Assembly: GCA_015146655.1 (NCBI GenBank)
Contig: VKHL01000014.1
Location: forward strand, 186,001-250,000
From: Ochromonas danica
Lineage: Eukaryota; Sar; Chrysophyceae; Chromulinales; Chromulinaceae
Direction of reading: 5' to 3'
Length of the DNA stretch: 64,000 bases
The position numbers were made by a program, and so were the translations under genes. Below are positions 1 to 9,949 of this stretch, one piece after another. Below the pieces are notes generated by a model that was not told where the DNA came from, did not search any database, and saw nothing but the letters and a program-made list of their open reading frames with translations. The stretch's first letter is position 1. Every line of letters begins with the position of its first letter.

Positions 1-1304
1 CTGATAAGAAAGTTGTTAAGATTTGGAGTCGACAAGAACCAGAGGTTGGTAAGGTAATGACTAACATTGAAGCTCCTGCAGAGATTAATAGTCTTGTGGT
101 AGCGAAAGATAGTCGTGGACCTAGTGGTCTTATCATGATTGCAGGAGAACAGAGTCGTGTTATGACTTACTTTGTTCCTCAATTAGGACCTGCTCCTCGT
201 TGGTGTTCTTTCCTAGAAGGACTCACAGAAGAATTAGAAGAAAGTGCCCAACAAAGTGTTTACGAGGATTACAAGTTCCTCACTCGCCAAGAAGTGGATG
301 ATCTTGGTGCTGGTGGACTGATTGGCACACCTATGTTAAAGGCTTATATGCATGGTTTCTTTATTGATATGAAGCTTTACAATAAACTCCGTGCAGTGAG
401 CAAGCCCTTTGAATATGAAGAATATCGTAAAGCCAAGATTAGAGAGAAGATTGAAGCGAAGCGTGAAAGTCGTATTGCTACTATGAAGAAGCTTCCAAAG
501 GTGAATAAAGACTTGGCTGAGAAGATGATGAAGAAACATGGACCCGGTGAAGAGGAAGGAGGAAGCCAACAACAGTTGGTTGATGATCGCTTTAAGGCTC
601 TGTTTGAGAGAGAAGAGTTCCAGCAAGATATGGAGGCACCGGAATTCCGTCTTCATCACCCTAATGCTGCCAAGAAAGCTGCATTAAAAGCGAATAACTA
701 TGATAGTGATGATGGCTTAGATATTTATGATGAGGTAGAAGAGGAAGTTGAAGAAGGGAATGGTGCTGATAGTGATCCTTCCCTCTCTGACAATGATAGC
801 GAGACTGATGATGACGAAGAATACGAGAAACATCTCAAACATGCGAAGAGACATCGTTCACCTCATGTTTCTGAAGAGCAAGAAGATATTGGTGCTATCC
901 AACGCGCTTCCTTGCGAAGGAAGGAGCGAAACGAGGCAAAGAAGCCTACGAACAACAGCAAGAAGAAGATGTTCCAACTTGCTGAAGGTTTCTCTGTAGC
1001 GGATGCTGTCTTTGGTGATTCTAAAGTGCTCAAGGAAACGAGAAGGAACACGGCTGCATTGGCTGCAGTTCCTTTGAAGGACCGTCTTCTCCAGAAGACT
1101 CAAGAGACCGTGTCGTCTACTAGGCAGTTTGGCAACAAGAAGTTTGGTAACAAGAAATTTGGAAACAAGAAGTTTGACAATCAACCATCTGATTCGTTCG
1201 ATCAACGTGGTGGCTTCAAGTCTGGAGGAAAGGCAGCCAAGGCATCAAAATCACAGGGTGGATACAAACCAGGAGGAAAGTTTAAGGGACGGTCCAGGAA
1301 ATAG
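1..1304 (+). CDS. NOL10: NOL10/ENP2 nucleolar WD40 protein, 3' part
   Basis: The frame is open from base 3 to the stop at 1304, so the start and most of the WD40 propeller lie left of the window. The first visible residues, DKKVVKIWSR, are a late WD40 blade. The NUC153 motif follows near visible residue 195 (DDRFKALFEREEFQ). The C-terminal third alternates acidic and lysine-rich stretches and ends in a basic tail with three FGNKK repeats and a GGK-rich segment. NOL10/Enp2 is a nucleolar scaffold for 40S ribosomal subunit processing in the SSU processome. The ATG at 57 is internal and is not the start. The repeats at 1129-1170 are a local triplication of a 15-bp unit. Identity is firm from the NUC153 motif and domain order. 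Confidence 0.9.
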   Translation, partial: DKKVVKIWSRQEPEVGKVMTNIEAPAEINSLVVAKDSRGPSGLIMIAGEQSRVMTYFVPQLGPAPRWCSFLEGLTEELEESAQQSVYEDYKFLTRQEVDDLGAGGLIGTPMLKAYMHGFFIDMKLYNKLRAVSKPFEYEEYRKAKIREKIEAKRESRIATMKKLPKVNKDLAEKMMKKHGPGEEEGGSQQQLVDDRFKALFEREEFQQDMEAPEFRLHHPNAAKKAALKANNYDSDDGLDIYDEVEEEVEEGNGADSDPSLSDNDSETDDDEEYEKHLKHAKRHRSPHVSEEQEDIGAIQRASLRRKERNEAKKPTNNSKKKMFQLAEGFSVADAVFGDSKVLKETRRNTAALAAVPLKDRLLQKTQETVSSTRQFGNKKFGNKKFGNKKFDNQPSDSFDQRGGFKSGGKAAKASKSQGGYKPGGKFKGRSRK

Positions 1305-1361
1305 GAGAAGGTTCATCTTCCGAGTAGGCTAAGTTAATTATGTACATAGCGTAAATAGCTG

Positions 1362-2867
1362 CTAGTTTTCTGGCTTTGGTAGAGTGGCAAACCAATCTCG
1401 AAGCGCAGTAGTGGACATGGACAAACTGGTGGGTGAGGTCTCGCCTGCTGCGGCCTTTCGTGCACTTCTCCTTGACGAAGCACGGCTACTTTGACGATTG
1501 GTAGCGCCTGTGCTAGGTCTTGAGATGGAATTGGTAACACTCCCATGTAGAGTGAGGGTGTCGTCTTCTGAGCCAACACCGAAGTCCTCTGACAGGCCCT
1601 CTGGATCGCCTTCCATGTCCAGCTCCGACTTACTCTTTCCACTACGTGAATGAGATTGGTATTGAACATCCTGCGGCTTACGGTCAGCGAGAATGCGATC
1701 ACGCTTTGCTATCAGCTGAGCATTGGTACGAAGGAAAGCGTTTGTATTGGTGGCTGCCAAAGCAATCTTGGCACGTTGTTCATCTCCCTTTGCACTATGA
1801 GAGAACAAAATAGACCCAGACCTTCCCATAGAGATTCGATTCGGAAGCACACGATTGCCCCCTACAACAATAGTTTGTACAGATCTGCGACCTAATTTGG
1901 GCAGAAACATGCTCTCAAGTTCTTGATAGTAGAAGTCCAATTTCTTCAACTCTTCCTGATCTTCATGACTTAATGGTGCATCCACATTGCCACTGCCAAT
2001 TTCATCCGCATTAGTCAATGTTAGCAAACCTTCAGCTTCTTTCACAAGCATTTGATTGCGACGTCGAATAGCTGGCAAGACAGCAGCATGCCGTTGGCTC
2101 CCTTCCACGCCACTTTTCGCCAACTGAGTAGTACGTCTCCCACTACCACCATTACCTCCCTTTGTTTTATTAGTATCATCCTTATCACTGACGGAAGAAG
2201 GTGGCGAGTTGATGGATCTGGGCAGCACGGGTTTCTCCACAGTGAAGAACTTCTTATTAGTGGCTGAGATCCAAATGCGTGGCACCCAAGGATCCAGCAG
2301 CCACTTCTCCAATGACACTAACTTCTCTGCATAGATCTCATCAGGTAAGCTATTAATCAGCACTTGATAGCAGGCAATGACGTCGGCTTCAACAGGAGAG
2401 CTAAAGCGTTTAATCTCTTTCCCCAAATCTTGTCCAACTTTAATAGGAGTTTCATTCTTAACATTAGGGAAAGGTAATAACAGAGCATTTCCACGATAGA
2501 ATTGAAAATTGAAAATCTTTCGTATCTTACTAGCATTAATAAAATCAATTTGTTGAATAACTTTCTCAATGAGATAGTCACATTGTAATAGAATAGGACG
2601 AATAGGTTTAGTAAACGAGATTTGCCATGATCCAATAGCTTTTAATAATGCGATAGTGACATCTCGTACCTTGTTGAAGTAGCGAAAGCTTTCTAGAAGG
2701 GTATCGTCATCCAATTCTCGACGTTTCTCTTTCACTTCACGTATGAGGGATTCTAATGCTTCTACCACTAATTCACGTTCAGTTACTAATTCAATTAATT
2801 TGAATTCTTCTTTTGCAGATTTTGATCGTTGATAATAGATAGCTGTTGGCGTATAGGCTGCATCCAT
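1362..2867 (-). CDS. Unknown helical protein, 501 aa
   Basis: Single-exon gene with ATG at 2867. I do not recognise the family. The first 200 residues look helical and charged, with no transmembrane segment or signal peptide, and include a compact aromatic stretch (KIFNFQFYRGNALLLPFP). The middle is low-complexity Ser/Gly/Asn. The C-terminal half has Arg- and Ser-rich segments and a short acidic patch, and ends in RDWFATLPKPEN. It converges with NOL10, with 57 bp between the stops, and is divergent from the histidine phosphatase gene. The ordered N-terminal half and the absence of internal stops over 1.5 kb make it a real gene. A cytoskeletal or ciliary role is possible but unsupported. Confidence 0.75.
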   Translation of the reverse strand: MDAAYTPTAIYYQRSKSAKEEFKLIELVTERELVVEALESLIREVKEKRRELDDDTLLESFRYFNKVRDVTIALLKAIGSWQISFTKPIRPILLQCDYLIEKVIQQIDFINASKIRKIFNFQFYRGNALLLPFPNVKNETPIKVGQDLGKEIKRFSSPVEADVIACYQVLINSLPDEIYAEKLVSLEKWLLDPWVPRIWISATNKKFFTVEKPVLPRSINSPPSSVSDKDDTNKTKGGNGGSGRRTTQLAKSGVEGSQRHAAVLPAIRRRNQMLVKEAEGLLTLTNADEIGSGNVDAPLSHEDQEELKKLDFYYQELESMFLPKLGRRSVQTIVVGGNRVLPNRISMGRSGSILFSHSAKGDEQRAKIALAATNTNAFLRTNAQLIAKRDRILADRKPQDVQYQSHSRSGKSKSELDMEGDPEGLSEDFGVGSEDDTLTLHGSVTNSISRPSTGATNRQSSRASSRRSARKAAAGETSPTSLSMSTTALRDWFATLPKPEN

Positions 2868-3241
2868 GATGATTTCATTACATTTGGATTTGTTGTGGGA
2901 CAGAAATCTTGTTAAGTTATGGCCGTTATGATGATTGGCGAGGTCGGAGTTTTTCTCCAGAAACGCATTTTTCGAGATTCCATGAGGACATTCCTGGCTC
3001 TGCGTTTCTGTTCTGTCTTGAGGCCTCCTGTTGTTTTCAGTTCCTTGAGCTGAAAATAGATCTATCTTGAGCGGACATTATCGCCGCATTCTGTTGGAGG
3101 TTTGAGTGACAGCGAGCAGACTTCATCTGATCACCTTCCATATTACTATAACCATATCCACTTACCAATTCCAGATCAACAACCATTATCGCCACTCACG
3201 TCTCTTCCATCATCGCTCTCATCATTCTAATCTTGTTAGTC
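2868..3241. promoter_or_regulatory. Divergent intergenic region
   Basis: This spacer between two divergent genes must hold both promoters. It has no open frame of note and no repeat that I can see. Bases 3050-3110 contain short near-palindromic stretches, too weak to call a site. Confidence 0.4.
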
Positions 3242-4111
3242 ATGAACCAGGCGAATAAATCTCTTGCTTGCAAATGCTCTGACGTCTTTCTCGTTCGTCA
3301 TGGCGAATCCAATAATAATTGTATTTATGAACAAATTAGAGCTAAATTTGGTTCATCGATTTCTCATGAGAGATTCGAAGAAGAGTATGAAAAAGCCCAT
3401 GATGCTGACTGCGGATTATCTCCGAAAGGACAGCTGCAGTCTCTCAAACTGCGGGACTTTCTTCAATCGCATCGCCTAAGTACATTCAAGTCCCAAAGTG
3501 ACCACGCTGTCAGCAACTGCCGTGTCTTCTCTTCTCCTATGAAGAGATGTTTATTAACCGCTGAGCACGTTGCCTCAGGTCTGGGTAACAAGCCAGTTTT
3601 GGTACATCCCCGCTTGTTTGAATCTGACGGCTGCTACCAAACAAATCTGGATGGAAGCACTGTCGGTCTAGCTGGTCTGAAAGCCTCTGAAGTTGAGGAG
3701 AAATTCCCTTCTTTCAAATGCCTGCCAGGAATGGAGAATGGCTGGTATCACTTACCAGAGAAGGAGTCCCCAAAGCAGTTTATTAGTAGAGTGCAAGAGA
3801 TTGTACAATTTCTTTGGACTGAACATGAGAGTGGTCATGAAGAGGCGAGTGTGCTGGTCCTAGTTACCCATGGAAACTTGATTCGAGAGTTAATCTCTCA
3901 GTTGGCGTGCAGTCGTTCGATCCTTTATACTCATTGCAATACGGGGCTCAGTCATGTACAACTGTGGTCTGGTGGAGGGAAAGAACGATTTGTCTCAGTA
4001 CAAGGCCTCAATCGTGTAGATCATCTAGCTGCTGATCCCACCTTGGTCGGAGGTAACGATGTTTTTGGGGATCATTGGATTCAAGAATTTGTATCAAACG
4101 AGGATAAGTAA
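3242..4111 (+). CDS. Histidine phosphatase (phosphoglycerate mutase-like)
   Basis: A 289-residue protein starting at the ATG at 3242. The phospho-acceptor motif LVRHGES lies at residues 17-23. A conserved arginine block (SSPMKRCLLTAEH) follows at about 98-110, and the second catalytic histidine is in LVTHGNLIRE near 216. These are the hallmarks of the histidine phosphatase superfamily, branch 1. Substrates in this branch range from phosphoglycerate and fructose-2,6-bisphosphate to phosphoproteins, and the sequence does not decide between them. There is no signal peptide, so a cytosolic place is likely. It is intronless. Confidence 0.85.
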   Translation: MNQANKSLACKCSDVFLVRHGESNNNCIYEQIRAKFGSSISHERFEEEYEKAHDADCGLSPKGQLQSLKLRDFLQSHRLSTFKSQSDHAVSNCRVFSSPMKRCLLTAEHVASGLGNKPVLVHPRLFESDGCYQTNLDGSTVGLAGLKASEVEEKFPSFKCLPGMENGWYHLPEKESPKQFISRVQEIVQFLWTEHESGHEEASVLVLVTHGNLIRELISQLACSRSILYTHCNTGLSHVQLWSGGGKERFVSVQGLNRVDHLAADPTLVGGNDVFGDHWIQEFVSNEDK

Positions 4112-4410
4112 AGTCCATGTTGTATTTGAAGTGTACGTGAGAAGAAAAGAAAGATAGAAGAAATGAAGACTTTCTTTTGGTTAGTCAAATGCTAGTTACT
4201 CTAGTAACTCTTTTAGTTAGAAACCATAAATTAGTTTACATCATTTATGATGAACACAAACGCCAAATGAAAAGCAGCTTCTGGATTTCTTTGTGAGAAC
4301 TCCTTGGAGGGGGGAGGGCGAGTGGGCACAGCTTGGAAGAGCTTTCTTTCCCTGTTCTTGATCTCACTCTCACTAGGAAGACCACCTCGGTCAAACAGTT
4401 AACACCCAGG
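4112..4410. other. Intergenic, no gene seen
   Basis: A 299-bp spacer between two genes on the same strand. It holds the 3' end of the phosphatase gene and the promoter of the FYVE-SYLF gene. An in-frame open stretch precedes the ATG at 4411 but carries no earlier ATG. Confidence 0.4.
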
Positions 4411-5605
4411 ATGTCTGCTCGTAAAGCTATATGGATGGATGATGAACTCGTCACGCAATGCACTCGTTGCAGACGAGAGTTTAATTATTTCAATAAGAAG
4501 CATCACTGTCGTCGATGTGGATTAATCTTTTGTCAAGAATGCTCCAAAAATAAACTAATTGTACCACAAGAGGAATTAGTCACACGACCAAGTAATTGGC
4601 TCACGAAAAATCTTCCTCCAGACCTTTTATCGGATGAGGACAACTTCCGCTGTCCACAACGAGTCTGCGATCCTTGCTCCTTCCAACTCAAAGAGAAGCA
4701 GCCAGAGCTTCGCCAGCTTGTTTCCAGGTAAGCATTTTTAATATCCTAGCTTTACGTGTTCACTAAAGACTTTATTCCTATTTTCCTCTCTTAGAGCGAA
4801 TCAAGAGACCATAGTCGCGACTGACAATGGAAACATGCCTTCCCTACCTAGTACCATTGATTTCTATCTTGAGAATGAAATTGTAAAGGCAGCAAATATG
4901 TTACAGAACTTTAAAAACTCACTTGGTGAAGAACGGATTCCGCGAGAACTCTTGGATATTGCGAAAGGTGTTGTGTTTCTGACGATTGTGAAGGCCGGGT
5001 TCATGTTTACAGGGCGTTATGGGACTGGCTTAGTTGTTGCTAAGCTTCCTAATGGTGAGTGGAGTGCACCATCTGCTCTGATGCTTACTGGAATGGGTTG
5101 GGGACTCCAAGTTGGTGCAGAATTAACGGATGTTCTACTCATCCTCAGCTCCGAACAAGCAGTGAATACCTTTAAGTCCCGTGCTCAGGTGTCAGTTGGA
5201 GCCGAGCTCGGCGTTTCCGTGGGTCCTGTTGGCAGATCGATTGAATCTGATGTTACTGCTGGTAACAAAGGAGCGGCACATGCCTTCTCTTACGCGCGTT
5301 CGAAAGGTCTTTTTGTTGGAGCATCGCTCGAAGCTGCTGGTATTGCTGCCAGGCCAGATGTGAATCGAGCATTTTATGGCGAACGAGTATCGATATCCAG
5401 TTTGTTATCCGGCGAATATCCTCGCCCACGTGGTGCTCAAGTTCTTTATACGGCCATTGAGGACGTGCTTTATGGCGGCGCACTTCGGCGTGGTGGGGTC
5501 CCAGAGGTTACCAGTTTTCGACAGGAAAGAGAACGTGACTCCTTGAATAGTGGAAGCCCCAATCCTACCTATAACAAAAGCGATGGACATGTGTTTGACC
5601 TTTAA
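4411..5605 (+). CDS. FYVE zinc finger + SYLF (Ysc84) lipid/actin-binding protein
   Basis: Two exons, 4411-4727 and 4795-5605, encode 375 residues. The 67-bp intron is gtaagc...ttag and the frame closes as an Arg codon. Residues about 8-95 form a FYVE finger: WMDD at the start, two CxxC pairs, the basic patch KKHHCRRCG and a closing RVCDPC. FYVE domains bind phosphatidylinositol 3-phosphate on endosomes. The rest is a SYLF domain (YGTGLVVAKL, GMGWGLQVGAE, SVGPVGRSIESD, YARSKGLFVGASLEA), known from yeast Ysc84 to bind lipid and actin. The likely role is linking endosomal membranes to actin. The first ATG in frame was chosen as start, because upstream codons lack one. Confidence 0.88.
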
Positions 5606-5802
5606 ACAGATCTTCTTGTTAAGAATACTGGTGACTTTTTGAACTTAAAAAATCAAACTTGTCATAAAATCTAATCAGTCTTCAGAATCGACCGCCAAGG
5701 TCGACTCAGAGATGAGCACGAAAGTAGTCCACAGAAAGGAATAACCTACCACATCCAGGCGGCAGGAAAGAACCAAAACGTAGAAGGTTCTCGACCTTTT
5801 CT

Positions 5803-7082
5803 CTATACGGAAGGTAATGGGACTTGTGCAATATACTGAGTTTGCTTGGTGTTGTATTTCTTGTTGACTGCTTCAAGCTTGCGTTTGGAAGAAGAGACTG
5901 GTGTTTGTCTAGCATTGTACAGCAATCTGGAAGCGCAGTCAATGATGTCTTTTTCCTGTAAAGAAGACTCTTCCACCAAACTTGCTGACCAGATGGGTTC
6001 GTTTTCGACGCCCTGCTCCAAATGAATGGCCTTAATACCTAGATAAAGCGAGGCGGCAGCATATACACTCGGCTTGAAGGCGAAGAAATCGGGCTCTTGG
6101 ATGTTTCGCTCTGCAAAGAAAGAGCTCCACAAACGAAGTCTCTCCGAGGCACGAATACGATAAAGGAAGCGCTGCAAGAAATGAAAGGCCGTGGGAACTA
6201 GTAGCTCATAGTCAAGTGCCTCCAAGATTTTGAACTCCATCTTGAGGATTTCTTCACGCTGATAGGCAGAGTCGGTTAAGACAACGAAATCATTGACTAG
6301 AGGAGCACGAAATTCTTCGAACTTGCAAGCAATGAGAAGAGCAGTAATGCCAACAAGTTGTAATTCATTTCGAGGAAAGTCGACACGCTCAATATAACGA
6401 TCTAGTATATTGACACAGAGCCAAAGAGTGGCAGGAAACAAAACATACTTATAGTGGACCTCGATCAGCCAATCCACTAAAATGGTGCGCATGCGAGATG
6501 TGATTTCCGTTCTCTGACTGAAATTGGGACGAGCCATAGAAGATACCTACCATGCAACCCACTATAATGCAAAGAAGCACGTAGAGGATATTTTCAAGCC
6601 TACCTGCTTGGCGTTGAAGAAAGCATACATGTCATCAATGACCTCATAGCAGTCCGCAGGGCTTGCTCCCTTCAAGGGCAGAGGGAAACGCCTCATGATC
6701 TTTCTTGGCTGATTAAAGCCAAATATCTCGTATTCATCATCGGCAGTGAGTTGAGAGGATTGGGAAGATACGGTGGTATTCAGTGGGTGAAGGTCCACAC
6801 TCTGATCAGGGTCCACAAAGCCGACATCCTCACTTTCAGCACTTGGTTGGTCATTGTCTTTGCATTCATTAGCTGACGAGGATTGACTCTAATCGATATG
6901 GCAAGCAAAGTGTGTCAGCAAAAGAAAGCGTATCCAAAAAGAAGGGTGGTCTCTACCGTCGTTCTTCTTTTCTTTGGAGCACGGTCTCCATAGTTAATCA
7001 CACGCTGAACCACATTACTAATATCACTCAACGCCAAGCGCTTGGACCTTCTCACTTTTCCTTCCGCATTAGCTTCGCTCAT
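5803..7082 (-). CDS. B-type mitotic cyclin
   Basis: Three exons on the minus strand: 7082-6957, 6888-6604 and 6546-5803, giving 384 residues. Introns of 68 and 57 bp both fall between codons. Near the N-terminus RLALSDISN matches the destruction box RxxLxxxxN, recognised by the APC/C for degradation in mitosis. The cyclin box begins near residue 150 (MRTILVDWLIEVH), followed by ALLIACKFEE and the C-terminal fold start PTAFHFLQRFL. Box and D-box together indicate an A/B-type cyclin that activates a cyclin-dependent kinase; the D-box form is B-like. The tail has no other motif. The first intron donor is gtagag, weaker than the others. Confidence 0.9.
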
Positions 7083-8443
7083 TTTGCTTCTGTCAGTGCT
7101 TCGGGTTTCAAATTCTCGATGACTCAAATCACTTTCAAATAACTAGAAAATTTTCTGCCTTATCACCACCAATGATAGTAAGTAGACCAGTGATCGTTGT
7201 GATCTCAATTTCACAAAATCACACGGGCTAAACTTGGAGAAGAGTGCTCTGATCTCCCAGTCACTCTTTTTTGATTTGATTTGCCCAACAGCAACTTTAA
7301 ATATTATCTCCCACGCATCGCAATAATATCACGATTTCGTGCTATGAAGGAGGCGAAGATTGAAAGAGCAAGAGTGCCCGGCAAGGGAAAAACAATTCCT
7401 CGCAACCAATCCTTCTAAGCCTTTTGCCACTTACAGCTTTTATTATTGATATTAAAGCAATAGGGAAATAAATAGATCGTATTGAAGTTCCACTTCCGGA
7501 CTTCGCGCAAAGGCAAGAAACAGTTTTTCTGCTGCGATTCGACGGGGTAGGACAAAACAAATCTCCGCCCCAGAGGATATTTCTGAGCAATCTTCGGCCC
7601 ACAGAGGTAATATTATGAATTATGAAAAGAAAGAAGAAGACCAAGACCCTGACCCTGACCCAGGCATCATGTCCACAGCACGCTACATAAGCAAATCTCC
7701 TTTCCGTCCACACACACAAGGCAACAATGTCTTGGAGCACGTAGAAGAAGACTAACTACTGTAACCGCCCCTCCCTCTTTCCAAGTCCAACCGCCAGATC
7801 CAAGACCAAAAGATTCAACAAGCAAACTGCACCAAGGGCTTCATTCGATTCATGGCCAAAGGATTCCATCAAGATTTGCATACTCGGCTTCGTCTGCATT
7901 AATTGAAGCCATTTGTTTGGAGTCTGAGGAAGATTCGACTCTTGTCACTCAGAATTTCTTTATCCTAAATTGGTGGTGGGGTAGTAAGAAACAGATCTTT
8001 CGATAACGGATGTGTTCAACTTCTACAGAACAGTGGTGGAGTATGCAAACCAGCAGCAAATAGCTACTGACCAAACCAATCTCTGAAGTATTAAATCATA
8101 TTAGTCTCTCTTTATTAAACCGTAACCATTGCGACTCGGCTTATTTTAAAAAACAAAGCGATCATTCTCTGCGAGTATCTAAACAACTGTTTGTTAAATA
8201 TAAGATGCGATAAGATGAGATGAAATAAGGAAGGGATGATTTCATAATATGTTTCACATAAACAAGAAAAATATTCCCGAGTAGATCCACCACCCAGAGG
8301 CTTTGACTTGCTTTGATTTGCGGAGAGGGATTATATCTTCACATTGCCTTTCATTCGACTTGGAGCACAATGAAAGAAAACCACAACGCACGCGCAATAA
8401 GAGATGAAGGAGAGATTTCTCTAATCAGTCTAAATGAATCAAC
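7083..8443. other. Long intergenic stretch without a gene
   Basis: A spacer of 1.36 kb upstream of the cyclin. I see no convincing coding frame; a 132-codon open frame on the minus strand (7740-7342) has no domain, and its composition looks random. The one structured item is a segment at 7986-8060 that copies part of the EF-hand gene at 10.2 kb (listed separately). Bases 8200-8230 carry a short run of gat/aat-like repeats. Confidence 0.5.
7986..8060 (+). pseudogene. Fragment copied from the 5' coding region of the EF-hand gene
   Basis: This stretch matches 10244-10331 in the same orientation. The shared blocks are aagaaacaga, tgttcaacttctacag, agtggtggagta and tgcaaac-agcagca. There are scattered substitutions and one gap of about 10 bases. 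The match breaks off on both sides. The source is codons of the large EF-hand gene that starts at 9950, so this is a scrap of coding DNA left by a local duplication. It is too short and gapped to encode anything. Confidence 0.7.
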
Positions 8444-9695
8444 TTACTTGACGTCTGAAAGAGAAAGTATTTCGCCTTTTTCCATGACAAACAAATGATA
8501 TCTTGGAATCTTCTCGATGATATCTTTTTCTTGAAAACCTAAGGCTTGCAAGATCTCTGCGTTAGGCACCTGGTAATACTTGCCTTTGAGTGAGTAGAAT
8601 AAATCACTCCAACCGTTGGCCCGAAACAATATGTTGCTAGGCAAGGCTAGCATCTGATACAGCAGAGTGGCGGGCTGGCCATACCAATCCAATGTTCGGG
8701 CTTGAATATCCATATCTTTGCACTTACCAAATCGTATATGTCTGAGATATGTAGATTCTAACCCTTCCCGGAAATAAGAGCCATTATTCACAAACTCTGA
8801 AAGACCACATATCTTTTCATCAGACTTCGAGCGATTGTTGAATGGGCGAGGACAAACAGAGGCAGCTTTGGGTAAATCATAATAGGATGTGATATATCTC
8901 TTATCAACAGATGATCGCATGCAATCTGCAGGACGGTATGTAGGCAATAAAGGTCCACGCCTCCGCGAAGTATCGCCCTGTGCCAACGCACCAATCATCA
9001 TGAAACATTAGATCCTTTGAAGAAATGGCAGTAGAATTGGAGAGATGAGAAGGAAGAGGGATTTGGAGTTGCTTGTAGGTGTTGAGCAAGAAAGTGACAT
9101 TACTCCATACCGCAGCGGGGTCAATCAGTTTGTTGATATGATTGCAAGTAGACCACCAGAAGTTGCCAGAGTAATGGAGATAGGGGAGAGGGGTGAAGCG
9201 CATACCACACGTGTCGTAGTCATCGAGTACGGAAAGGCAGTCGGGTGACAGCACAAAACAGTCCAGTACCTGGCGAAGCTGTCTATTTTCTGGAGTGGGA
9301 TGAAAGCTACCCTTATTATGGAAATACAGAATCTTCACATTGCTACCAGCGCCAGCGCCAGCACCAGATGAAGAAGATTGTTTGGCATGACCTTGGCAAT
9401 AGTCGTAGACCAACTTTAAGGTCTGTACCTCATTGCCATACCTGCCGTGATTCTTGTATAGAGAGTATTTATTGCCTGACAAAGAGACATTCTGATGCGT
9501 GGAACCTACGACTGTGTAATAGATGTGATCGAGATGGTCATAGAGACCACTGTCATTGATGGCTTTAGCTTGTGCATGCACGATGCTTTTAAAATGAGTG
9601 CCACCTGTGAAGATGTGCCAGAATGCAATGACCTTTCCCCAACATAATAAAGGGAGTGTTGAGAAAATAAGGAAATCAGCAATCCAAGCCCTCAT
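8444..9695 (-). CDS. Secretory glycosyltransferase-like protein with an apparent frameshift
   Basis: The protein starts at the ATG at 9695 with a hydrophobic signal or anchor (MRAWIADFLIFSTLPLLCWG). It continues with conserved-looking blocks: FWHIFTGGTHF, KILYFHNKGSFHP, LSPDCLSVLDDYDTCGMRF and HYSGNFWWSTCNHI. I know this pattern only as conserved proteins of algae and other protists with a glycosyltransferase-like look; the exact activity is unknown. The frame runs well to CVGTGRYFAEAW near 8957. The next conserved part, YRPADCM...RYITSYYDLP, is one base out of register and runs to the stop at 8444. No GT-AG intron joins them without losing conserved residues. Either the gene is damaged or the sequence has a one-base error. 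A Gly/Ala/Ser tract lies at about 9335-9365. Confidence 0.6.
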
Positions 9696-9949
9696 GGTGT
9701 GGGGAGATAGATTTTGAAAGAGAGTTGAAGGAGGCAAAGTTTAACTTAACGTCAACAACACGACATGTTTGTCGGAGGAAAACTGTTTCTGCAGTCTGTT
9801 GGTGTGGATGGGTGGGGGTGGGTGGGTGTAACGGGTAGATTGAGTTGAGTAACTTTGAATCAGACTGCTAGTCCAGACCTACAAGAGTAACATTATATTA
9901 TATTACTTCCATTCTTATTCTACAGTGTGTTTTATAAAGTGACTATCTC

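Noticed and set aside
7342-7740. 132-codon open frame on the minus strand
   Set aside because: No domain and random-looking composition; it lies in the promoter side of the cyclin gene. Length alone is not enough.
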